DNA of 8,805 nucleotides from Lysobacteraceae bacterium (lineage in GTDB: Bacteria; Pseudomonadota; Gammaproteobacteria; DSM-19610): the NCBI GenBank assembly GCA_020201295.1, contig JAIVHA010000029.1, positions 1 through 8,805 on the forward strand, read 5' to 3'. How positions within the stretch are numbered: position 1 is the first letter of the stretch; each line of letters starts with the position of its first letter. The notes below the pieces were generated by a model that ran no database searches, was not told the origin of the DNA, and worked only from the letters and a program-made list of their open reading frames with translations. Made by a program: the position numbers and the translations under genes. This document shows positions 1-6,161 of this stretch, piece by piece.

Positions 1-11
1 TTTCATGGTAG

Positions 12-40
12 GAGATTGCCGCGCTTCGCTCGCAATGACG
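12..40. repeat. Short dispersed hairpin repeat (ATTGC...GCAAT type)
   Basis: The stretch GAGATTGCC-GCG-CTT-CGC-TCGCAATGAC contains complementary arms ATTGC (15-19) and GCAAT (32-36), with an inner GCG/CGC pair. This motif resembles a widespread intergenic repeat, seen in many proteobacterial genomes, that reads GTCATTGCGAGCGAAGCG on the other strand. It lies outside any gene. Whether it is multicopy in this genome cannot be seen from one copy; the assignment rests on recognising the motif. Confidence 0.5.
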
Positions 41-114
41 TTAAGTCAGTGCCATTCATCTATCAAGCGGCTTCCAGGGCTTTGTAAAAAATGGTGACGA
101 AGCAACGAGCCGGT

Positions 115-149
115 ACACCGGGTGTGTGCACATATCGTATTGATGTGCA
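115..149. other. Two small palindromes in the intergenic region
   Basis: ACACC-G-GGTGT (115-125) is immediately followed by the inverted repeat TGCACAT (127-133) / ATGTGCA (143-149) with a 9-base spacer. They lie about 75-110 bases past the stop of the rhodanese gene. The first has too short a loop to be an RNA hairpin, and there is no T-run, so neither looks like a terminator. They could be operator-like sites for a gene outside the window to the left, or chance. No other feature was seen between 41 and 225. Confidence 0.2.
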
Positions 150-225
150 TGTATTAATGTCGGGGTTGTCAGTAATCGCGCCGATGTCGGACTTGTTTAC
201 AGATTAAGCGTTCCCGGGCACGGAT

Positions 226-705
226 TCAGCGGGAAGTCCGGTCCTCCGGCGCCAGCTGTTCCGCCCGCACCCGCGGCTCGAAGAAGCTGTCGGCATCGTC
301 CTGGTCCACGCGCTGGCCATGCGCATCCACCATGGGCATTTCCGAATCGCTCCAGCCGCGCATGCCGGTCTTGAGGGAGATGGGATTGCGGTAACCCATC
401 TGTTTCATGACCGCGGCCGCCAGGGCACTGCGGTTGCCGGAGCGGCAGATGACGATCACGTCCCGGTCGCGCGCGTCCACCAGGCGCGGTACGGTTTCCT
501 CGAAGCCGTATTCGCAGGCGGTCTCGAGGATGCCGCGCGGCACGTTGAGGGCGCCCGCGATGTGCATGGCGTCGAACTCGTAGGGTTCGCGCACGTCGAG
601 CAGCAGCAGCTCGGGTTCCTCGCCGAGTCGATCCTCCAGGTCCCAGGGGAAGAGTTCCTCGATCTGTTCCAGGCTGGCGGCGACCAGGTCGCGAAAGCGT
701 TGCAT
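226..705 (-). CDS. Single-domain rhodanese-like sulfurtransferase
   Basis: This 159-residue protein carries one rhodanese domain (about residues 12-125). The conserved DVREPYEF is at 37-44, and the active-site loop CRSGNR at 87-92 has Cys87 as the expected persulfide carrier. The six-residue loop (C-x4-R) is the sulfur-type loop rather than the seven-residue phosphatase/arsenate form. There is no signal peptide or membrane segment, so it is probably cytoplasmic. The C-terminal tail (126-159) is charged and probably flexible. The ATG is preceded by AGGGGAAA about 5 bases upstream, which supports the start. It follows a response regulator gene on the same strand after 159 bases that contain a REPIN, so it may be a separate transcript. 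By family knowledge such proteins shuttle sulfane sulfur; a role in feeding the Dsr pathway is inferred only from proximity. Confidence 0.88.
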   Translation of the reverse strand: MQRFRDLVAASLEQIEELFPWDLEDRLGEEPELLLLDVREPYEFDAMHIAGALNVPRGILETACEYGFEETVPRLVDARDRDVIVICRSGNRSALAAAVMKQMGYRNPISLKTGMRGWSDSEMPMVDAHGQRVDQDDADSFFEPRVRAEQLAPEDRTSR

Positions 706-764
706 GGGTTTCCCCTGTTTATCGCTGAATAGGGTTTTTGTTCACCCGATCATTGCATGGTTCG

Positions 765-835
765 CCTGTAGGAGCGGCCTCTGGCCGCGAACTGGCCTGC
801 AATCCCGGTTCGCGGCCAGAGACCGCTCCTACAGG
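765..835. repeat. Complete REPIN (two REP sequences in inverted orientation)
   Basis: A 28-base arm (765-792, starting CCTGTAGGAGCGG) is matched by its inverted copy (808-835) with one mismatch, across a 15-base loop. Each arm also holds its own small stem, GCGGCC-TCT-GGCCGC (774-788), as is typical of REP sequences. It fills the gap between the response regulator stop and the rhodanese gene. The transcript would fold into a very stable hairpin that could protect the 3' end of the kinase/regulator mRNA or reduce read-through. No T-run follows on the minus strand, so I do not call it an intrinsic terminator. A second, damaged element of the same family is at 5050-5103. Confidence 0.9.
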
Positions 836-864
836 TGGCAAAGCCGGAGAGCACTCGTTCGGGT

Positions 865-1542
865 TCATTCCGCCGCGCGCGAAACGGGTTCCTTGGCGTT
901 GTCGCGCAGCCCCTGTTCCACGGCGATCACCGCCGCCTCGACGCGGGAATGTACGCCGAGCTTGCGCAGGATGGCCTTCACGTGCAGCTTGACGGTGCCG
1001 TCGGAGATGCCGAGGTTGCGGCCGATGACCTTGTTGCTCTGGCCCTCGGCCAGCAGGCAGAGGATCTCGTGCTCGCGCGGCGTCAGGTCGGCGAAGGGGC
1101 TTTCCTTGAGGGGTTCCAGTCCGTCGCCCTGGACCACCCGGGCCAGCACCGGTGCCAGGTCGGGCGCAACCACGGTCTTGCCCTTGACGATGTCGCGCAG
1201 GGCCAGCACCAGCTCGTCGGGCTCCATGTCCTTGAGCAAATAGCCCTGGGCGCCACTGCGCAGCGATTCCACCAGGTCGCGTTCCTCGGTGCTGGTGGTG
1301 AGCATGACGATGGGTTTGTCGAAGCCGCGGTTGCGCAGTTCGCGCAGCATCTCGATGCCGTTCAGTTCCGGCATGCGCATGTCCAGCAGCACCACGTCGG
1401 GCTTGAGTTCGTCGGCCAGGCGCAGGCCTTCGCGCCCGTCGCCGACGGCGGCGACGATCTCGATGCCGCGATGGGCCAGCAGTCCCTGGAGTCCCACCCG
1501 GAACAGGGTGTGGTCGTCGACCAGCAGGATGCGCAGGCTCAT
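865..1542 (-). CDS. NarL/FixJ-family response regulator (LuxR-type HTH)
   Basis: This is a 225-residue DNA-binding response regulator. The receiver domain spans about residues 3-120, with acidic residues D9 and D10, phosphoacceptor D54 in VVLLDMRMP, conserved T82/T83 and K104. A linker follows, then a LuxR-type helix-turn-helix (about 150-210) containing LTPREHEILCLLAEGQSNK and the recognition region GISDGTVKLHVKAILRKLG. Length and layout match NarL, UhpA and NreC. Its ATG overlaps the stop of the upstream sensor kinase gene as ATGA, and the ribosome binding site is weak, so translational coupling is likely. The kinase is its obvious partner. Target genes cannot be read from the sequence; the neighbouring dsr operon and rhodanese are candidates by position only. 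Confidence 0.94.
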   Translation of the reverse strand: MSLRILLVDDHTLFRVGLQGLLAHRGIEIVAAVGDGREGLRLADELKPDVVLLDMRMPELNGIEMLRELRNRGFDKPIVMLTTSTEERDLVESLRSGAQGYLLKDMEPDELVLALRDIVKGKTVVAPDLAPVLARVVQGDGLEPLKESPFADLTPREHEILCLLAEGQSNKVIGRNLGISDGTVKLHVKAILRKLGVHSRVEAAVIAVEQGLRDNAKEPVSRAAE

Positions 1543-3176
1543 GGCAGGGCTCTCGGGGTGATGGGCTGTTCGGCTGTCCTGGATGGATGACTGAAGCGCA
1601 GCAGGATGCGGGTGCCCTCGCCGGGCTCGCTTTCGATGCGCAGCTTGCCGCCGATGCGGCTGGCGCGCTCCTGGAGGATCTTCAGGCCCACGTGCTCGCC
1701 GGGGGCGCCGCTGACCGGCTCGCCCATGCCCACGCCATCGTCCTCCACCAGCACCTGGAACTCATTGCCGGGCAGGGCCTTGAGCATGACGCGCACGGTG
1801 TTGGCCTGGCTGTGCTTGCGGATGTTGGCCAGCGATTCCTGGATGATGCGCAGCACCTGCATTTCCGTATCGACGGGCAGGTTGGTGTTGGCCCATTCCT
1901 GCTGCAGGAAGGTATGGATGTCCGTTTCGCGGCGGAAGCGCTTGACCGCCTGTTCCACGGCGGGGATGAGGCCGCGCTTGTCCATGGGGGCGCGGAAATG
2001 GGCGATCAGTTCGCGCAGTTCGATGTAGGCCTCGTCCAGACTATTCTCGATGCGTTCCAGCTCTTCCCACAGGGCCTCTTCGCGGCCTTCGTGCAGGGTT
2101 TCATCCAGTACGCGTACCTGGAACCGCAGGCTGGCCAGGCTCTGGGCCAGCGAGTCGTGCAGCTCGTGGGCGGGGCGGGTGCGCTCCTCCATGATGGACA
2201 GCAGGTTGGCCTCCTCGTCGAGGCGCGCCTTCTCGATGGCCATGCCCAGGTGGTGGCCGATGCTGGTGAGCAGTTCCTGCATGTCCTCGCGGCGCACCAG
2301 ATCCTTCTCGCTGGTGAACAGGTTGTAGACCCCCAGCACCTTGCCCCGGTACTGCAGCGGCACGGCGATCATTTCCAGTTCGCCGCCGGGGAAGAAGGAA
2401 CGCCCGGCAAACTTGCTGCAGGGGCGAGTGTTCTCCTGGGACAGCACCGCGCCTTCCTGCAGGGCCTGGCCGCACAGGCAGCGGTCCACGGGCACCAGGG
2501 CCTCCTCGGCGACGACTTCCGCATCCAGGCCGGTGTGGGCCAGCAGGCGCATCTGGCCATCGTCGGTGAGCATGCGCACGGTGGCGGCCTCGGCATGGAC
2601 CACGTCCTTCAGGGTATGCAGGAAGCGGGTGAGCAGGTCGTCCAGGTCCCGCGAGGCGTTGATGCTGGCCGCCACGTCGTAGAGGATCTCCAGGGAGTGG
2701 GTCTTGAGCTGGATGCGGTGGGTCTGCTGTTCCACCTGATTTTGCATGTCGAGAGAAAGCGTCTCAAGTTTATCGGATAGATTATTGATATCCTGCGCTA
2801 AAACTGAGAATTCCCCCGAGGATCTGGCGGGGATGCGGGCGGACAGCTGGCCATTGCGCATCTGCTGGGCCCAGGCGCGCACATGGTTGAGGGGCCGCTG
2901 CAGGTCGCGCCGCGCCACGTAGAAGACGATGCCCACCAGGCCAAGGGCGAGCAGGGTCAGCAGCAGGTGCAGGACCAGGAGACCGGTGGGGGGGGATGGG
3001 TCGACAAGCAGGGTGACGAGGTTCACACCCTCGATGAGCAGCAGCAGGAAGGCCAGGCCGACCAGGGGCGCCTGCAGGTGGCAGGCGTGGCTCTGGCTGC
3101 CGCGCAGGCAGTCGGCTGGGTAGTCGCCTTCCCGCGACGGAGAGGCCCCGGGAACTGATTTGGATTCACTGCTCAT
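1539..3176 (-). CDS. NarX-family membrane sensor histidine kinase with HAMP and GAF domains
   Basis: Starting at the ATG at 3176, the protein has 545 residues. Two membrane segments (about 36-58 and 66-88) are separated by only a few residues, so there is no periplasmic nitrate-binding domain like that of NarX. A HAMP domain (about 88-142), a GAF domain (about 160-316) with Cys233, Cys235 and Cys253, a HisKA_3 dimerisation domain and a HATPase domain (about 435-530) follow. The probable phosphoacceptor is His340 in HELHDSLAQS. ATP-site motifs are ESLANIRKH (447-455), EDDGVGM (478-484) and GLKILQERA (497-505). A TTG 36 bases further upstream (3212) extends the frame, but it overlaps the likely -10 box, so ATG 3176 is preferred. 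The ATG has only a weak ribosome binding site. The signal sensed is unknown; redox, oxygen or sulfur state are guesses from the Cys residues. Confidence 0.88.
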   Translation of the reverse strand: MSSESKSVPGASPSREGDYPADCLRGSQSHACHLQAPLVGLAFLLLLIEGVNLVTLLVDPSPPTGLLVLHLLLTLLALGLVGIVFYVARRDLQRPLNHVRAWAQQMRNGQLSARIPARSSGEFSVLAQDINNLSDKLETLSLDMQNQVEQQTHRIQLKTHSLEILYDVAASINASRDLDDLLTRFLHTLKDVVHAEAATVRMLTDDGQMRLLAHTGLDAEVVAEEALVPVDRCLCGQALQEGAVLSQENTRPCSKFAGRSFFPGGELEMIAVPLQYRGKVLGVYNLFTSEKDLVRREDMQELLTSIGHHLGMAIEKARLDEEANLLSIMEERTRPAHELHDSLAQSLASLRFQVRVLDETLHEGREEALWEELERIENSLDEAYIELRELIAHFRAPMDKRGLIPAVEQAVKRFRRETDIHTFLQQEWANTNLPVDTEMQVLRIIQESLANIRKHSQANTVRVMLKALPGNEFQVLVEDDGVGMGEPVSGAPGEHVGLKILQERASRIGGKLRIESEPGEGTRILLRFSHPSRTAEQPITPRALP

Positions 3177-3210
3177 GGACACGCGCCACTGCCGAAACCG
3201 GTGATAGACC

Positions 3211-3240
3211 AATATACCACCATCCCGGCAGGTGGATTAA
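3211..3240 (-). promoter_or_regulatory. Candidate extended -10 promoter for the two-component operon
   Basis: On the minus strand the sequence TGG-TATATT (extended -10, box at 3216-3211) is preceded by TTAATC (3240-3235), a weak -35 match, with an 18-base spacer. It would start transcription near 3204, leaving a leader of about 28 bases before the kinase ATG at 3176. The spacer itself carries a dyad, CCACC (3217-3221) / GGTGG (3231-3235), that could bind a regulator. The 53 bases between dsrR and this promoter show no convincing terminator, so read-through from dsr may add to expression. Confidence 0.45.
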
Positions 3241-3265
3241 CCCGTCGTTCGCTCCGGTATCCAGG

Positions 3266-3577
3266 CTATTCCGCCGGCTTGTAGTTGGGGTCGTTGGGAT
3301 TGACGAAAATGATTTCGAACTTGCCCGTTTCCAGTTCCACGTAATCGATGATGGTGCCGCGCAGCAGCGGGTTACTGACGGCGCCTACCACCAGGTCAAT
3401 GCCCTCGGAGGTATAGGTCTCATCTCCCTGCTGGCTCTGGTCGTCGAAGCCCAGGGCATAGTGGAACCTGCCATCGGGTAGTTTCTGGCAGGCGATGCGC
3501 AGTGGCATGCCGATCATATTGCCCTGTTTGGCGGAAGTGCGAATCTGTTCGGCGGCGCGTGGCGTGATGGTGATCAT
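3266..3577 (-). CDS. dsrR: DsrR, IscA-like protein lacking the cluster-binding cysteines
   Basis: This 103-residue protein has the A-type carrier (IscA/HesB) fold signature: ITITPRAAEQI at the start and a body matching the family throughout. The C-terminal CGCG motif of IscA is replaced by FVNPNDPNY (residues 91-99). The only cysteine is Cys30, in the neighbourhood of the first IscA Cys but not in its usual TSGC context. This is the known pattern of DsrR, which does not act as a classical Fe-S scaffold and has been linked in Allochromatium to expression of the dsr products. The ATG is preceded by GAGAGGAG at good spacing. It lies 40 bases after dsrN. In Allochromatium dsrS would follow; here a two-component system does. 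Confidence 0.92.
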   Translation of the reverse strand: MITITPRAAEQIRTSAKQGNMIGMPLRIACQKLPDGRFHYALGFDDQSQQGDETYTSEGIDLVVGAVSNPLLRGTIIDYVELETGKFEIIFVNPNDPNYKPAE

Positions 3578-3617
3578 GGTGCTCCTCTCGTCTTGGCGTC
3601 GTGCATGGGGGTTTGGG

Positions 3618-5006
3618 TTAACCGATGTTTCGGATCTTGTGCGCGCGGACGAAGTCCACGAAGCGGGTGATCCAGGGATTCTGCCGGGTGTGGCGCAGGT
3701 GGGCGTAACAGGCCAGCAGATTGTGCAGCATCAGGCCGTCATGTTCGCCGTCGATACCAGTGCCGCGCAATACCCGGTAGGCAAAATCCCGGGGGCCTTC
3801 CAGGTTTTCCAGGCTGGAATAGTGAAATTCATGGGCGGCGAAGCGCGCCGGCTCGCCCGCGGCGTCGCGCAGGTGCCAGGGGCCGGCACCGCTTTCCTGC
3901 AGGCGCACATAGCCTCGCCCCTGGGGGCGTTCGTGCATGAGGATGTCGCCGGGGATTACGCCGACCATATCGCATACCCGGTCATTCCAGCGCAGGCTGC
4001 GCGCCAGGTACATGAGCCCGCCGCACTCGGCATAGCTGGGTAGCCCGCCCTCGATGGCCTGGCGAATGGAGGCGCGCATGGCATGATTGGCCGCCAGCGC
4101 CTCCATGCATTCTTCGGGAAAGCCGCCCCCGATGAACAGGCCATCGGCCTCGGGCAGGCGGGTGTCGCTCAGGGTATCGAAGGGCAACAACTCGGCACCG
4201 GCCGCCTCGAGGGCCGCCAGGTCGTCGGGATAGTAGAATCCAAAGGCGGCGTCACGGGCGATGGCGATCCGCACCGGGGTGTCCCGTTCGAGGCGGGCAG
4301 GCGTGGGCGGTGGCGGCGGGGTGGCGGTGTTGCGTGCGATCTCCAGTACCCGGTCCAGGTTCACCTGGCCACCGACGATCTCCCCGATGCGGGCGATTTT
4401 CTGATTGGCGGCGCTGGCTTCGTTACTGGGCATGAGCCCCAGGTGGCGCTCCACGATGGCCAGCTCCGGGTTACGGCCCACGGCACCCAGTACCTCCACA
4501 TCCGTGTAATGCTCGATTACCGCCCGCAGCTTGCTTTCATGACGGCTGCCGCCCAGCTGGTTGAGGATTACACCGGCAATGCGAATCTCGGGGTCGAAGG
4601 CCTGGTAGCCGAGGATCAACGGGGCAATCCCACGGGTCATGCCACGCGCATCGAGCACCAGTACCACGGGTGCCTGCACCAGCTTGGCCAGGGCGGCATT
4701 GCTGTTGCTGCCGTCGAGATCGAGGCCGTCGTAGAGCCCCTTGTTGCCCTCGATAAGGGCGATATCGGCACCCTGGGCGTGGCGTCCCACCGTGGCCAGG
4801 ATCTCGTCCCGTTCCATGGTGTGGAAATCGAGGTTGAAACAGGGGCGGCCCGCGGCCAGGCCCAGCCACATGGGGTCGATGTAGTCGGGGCCTTTCTTGA
4901 AGGGCTGCACCCGGGTACCGCGGGCGCTGAGCGACGCGCACAGACCCAGGGCGACCGTGGTCTTCCCGGAGGACTTGTGGGCGGCGGAGACGAGTAGCTG
5001 AGTCAT
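3618..5006 (-). CDS. dsrN: DsrN, siroheme amidase of the CbiA family
   Basis: This 462-residue glutamine-dependent amidotransferase resembles cobyrinic acid a,c-diamide synthase. In dsr clusters it converts siroheme to the siro-amide bound by DsrAB. The N-terminal ATPase half begins with the P-loop AAHKSSGKTT (8-17), followed by KKGPDYIDP (37-45) and IEGNKGLYDG (85-94). A proline-rich linker (230-236) leads to a class I glutamine amidotransferase half with FIGGGFPEE (291-299), nucleophile Cys328 in AECGGLMYL, and HEFHYS (392-397). Length is normal for the family and no key residue is missing. The ATG overlaps the stop of dsrP as ATGA. The sequence just upstream, GAGCCGCCCCCGTC, gives a poor ribosome binding site, and the truncated REPIN lies about 45 bases upstream, so translation may depend on dsrP. 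Confidence 0.95.
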   Translation of the reverse strand: MTQLLVSAAHKSSGKTTVALGLCASLSARGTRVQPFKKGPDYIDPMWLGLAAGRPCFNLDFHTMERDEILATVGRHAQGADIALIEGNKGLYDGLDLDGSNSNAALAKLVQAPVVLVLDARGMTRGIAPLILGYQAFDPEIRIAGVILNQLGGSRHESKLRAVIEHYTDVEVLGAVGRNPELAIVERHLGLMPSNEASAANQKIARIGEIVGGQVNLDRVLEIARNTATPPPPPTPARLERDTPVRIAIARDAAFGFYYPDDLAALEAAGAELLPFDTLSDTRLPEADGLFIGGGFPEECMEALAANHAMRASIRQAIEGGLPSYAECGGLMYLARSLRWNDRVCDMVGVIPGDILMHERPQGRGYVRLQESGAGPWHLRDAAGEPARFAAHEFHYSSLENLEGPRDFAYRVLRGTGIDGEHDGLMLHNLLACYAHLRHTRQNPWITRFVDFVRAHKIRNIG

Positions 5007-6133
5007 GACGGGGGCGGCTCAGATCGACCCGCTAGCGAATTCGGGCACCGTAGGAGCGGGCTCTGCCCGCGAACGGGGCGGCGGTACGAAATGTTCGCGG
5101 GCACCTTGCCCGGGAACAGCACCAGCGGATAGGCCTGGCCGCCGATGAGGATGACGTACATCTGTACCAGTCCACCCAGGATCACCAGCACGCTGGCGAG
5201 ACCGATCATGGTGCGCGACTTGCCCAGGCTGGGGTGGTAGAGCAGGAACAGGGGCACCAGGCTGCCGATCAGGATCTGTCCGAACCAGAACAGCTGGGTG
5301 TAGATGCCGCCTTCCAGTAGGAAGAACCGCTCCACGCCATGCAGGCGGGTCGAGTAGAGGTTGGTCAGGTGGTAGACGATGACGAAGTACAGCACGCCGG
5401 CCACGAACACGCCGAGCAGGTTCTTCAGGCGCTGTACCATGGCGTCGCCCAGGGGGCGTTCGGTCCAGCGGTAGCTGGCCATGAGCACCAGCAGGAAGAT
5501 GGCCAGCCCGAAGGAGAAGGACATGACGATGAACATGGGCGCCAGCAGGGCGGAGTCATAGGCCTGGCGGGCGACCAGGAAGCCGAAGATGGAGCCGGTA
5601 CCGGTGGTCAATGCCAGGCGCCAGATAAAGGCCACCATGCCCACCTGCTTGGAGTACTGGTTCATGCGCCGTTCCATCATCATCCACAGGTACACGGCGA
5701 CGATGACCATGAAGCCGGTGTAGAGGAAGATGTTCCAGGCGAAGATGGATTTGAAGTTGTAGTAAGTCATGGCCACGATCAGGCGATCGGGGCGCCCCAG
5801 GTCCAGCACCAGCACCGCGAGACCGCCCACCAGCAGGGCGATGGCCAGCAGGCCGGACAGGCGGGCCAGTGGCTTGTAGGCCGTCTTGCCGAACACCGAG
5901 CTGATGGAGGCGACATTCAGCGCGCCGGATGCGGCCACGATCAGGAACACCGCGAACACATGGGGGATGCCCCATACGACCTGGTTGTTCATGCCCGTGA
6001 CCCAGTGGCCGCTGTGCTCCATGTGGTAGGTGGCGGCGAGGGCGATGGCGATGATCGCTCCCAAAAACGCCAACAGGCCATAATAGCCGGTGGAGCGGCC
6101 CTCGATTTCACTGTAATGCATCACTGGTTTCAT
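5003..6133 (-). CDS. dsrP: DsrP, NrfD/PsrC-type quinone-interacting membrane subunit with replaced C-terminus
   Basis: This is the integral membrane subunit of DsrMKJOP, which exchanges electrons with quinones and partners DsrO. The 376 residues contain nine clear membrane segments (about 17-36, 52-75, 92-112, 129-152, 164-187, 195-221, 238-259, 276-300, 307-333). Conserved loops include LDLGRPDR (110-117) and GGQAYPLVLFPGK (331-343). Family members have about ten helices and are somewhat longer. From residue 344 the reading frame enters a truncated REP inverted element: 344-361 come from the REPIN and 362-376 from the sequence before dsrN. This gives a hydrophilic, Arg- and Pro-rich tail where the last helix should be. 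The frame stays open and ends at the ATGA overlap with dsrN. It starts 28 bases after dsrO with a weak GGGA site. Function may be impaired or altered. Confidence 0.88.
   Translation of the reverse strand: MKPVMHYSEIEGRSTGYYGLLAFLGAIIAIALAATYHMEHSGHWVTGMNNQVVWGIPHVFAVFLIVAASGALNVASISSVFGKTAYKPLARLSGLLAIALLVGGLAVLVLDLGRPDRLIVAMTYYNFKSIFAWNIFLYTGFMVIVAVYLWMMMERRMNQYSKQVGMVAFIWRLALTTGTGSIFGFLVARQAYDSALLAPMFIVMSFSFGLAIFLLVLMASYRWTERPLGDAMVQRLKNLLGVFVAGVLYFVIVYHLTNLYSTRLHGVERFFLLEGGIYTQLFWFGQILIGSLVPLFLLYHPSLGKSRTMIGLASVLVILGGLVQMYVILIGGQAYPLVLFPGKVPANISYRRPVRGQSPLLRCPNSLAGRSEPPPS
5050..5103. repeat. Truncated REPIN inside the 3' end of dsrP
   Basis: A full REP arm GTAGGAGCGGGCTCTGCCCG... (5050-5074) faces an inverted partner of only 11 bases (5093-5103, GTTCGCGGGCA) across an 18-base loop. 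The expected continuation of the partner arm (GAGCCCGCTCCTAC) is absent, and dsrP coding sequence begins abruptly at 5104. Internal stem GCGGGC-TCT-GCCCGC spans 5056-5070. The same family occurs intact at 765-835. Insertion followed by deletion of the dsrP 3' end is the simplest history. Confidence 0.87.
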
Positions 6134-6161
6134 TGCAGTCCCGCGTATCCGTTATTGGTTG

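Noticed and set aside
732..747. Small hairpin GGGT...ACCC upstream of the rhodanese gene
   Set aside because: A 4-base stem is too short to be meaningful.
835..1590. Plus-strand open frame opposite the response regulator
   Set aside because: Shadow of a well-supported NarL-family gene; the translation is low complexity and begins inside the REPIN.
1587..2780. Long plus-strand open frame opposite the sensor kinase
   Set aside because: Its Ala/Gly/Gln/His-rich translation has no recognisable domain, and it is antisense to a clear kinase. High GC content makes such shadow frames common.
3060..3130. Possible heme motif in the kinase N-terminus (Cys23, Cys32-His33)
   Set aside because: The spacing is C-x8-CH, not CxxCH, and the segment is predicted cytoplasmic, so c-type heme attachment is not expected.
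1539..3176. Calling the pair a nitrate sensor (narXL) outright
   Set aside because: The kinase lacks the periplasmic nitrate-binding domain and no nitrate reductase genes are visible. Only family membership is supported.
3177..3212. TTG start giving the kinase 12 more residues
   Set aside because: The TTG overlaps a good extended -10 box, so it would be upstream of the transcript start. The ATG at 3176 fits better, though its ribosome binding site is weak.
3213..3265. Terminator between dsrR and the kinase
   Set aside because: The only dyad has a 5-base stem with no T-run and lies within the promoter spacer.
4083..4997. Plus-strand open frame opposite dsrN
   Set aside because: Antisense to a complete, well-supported DsrN, with no independent start signal or domain.
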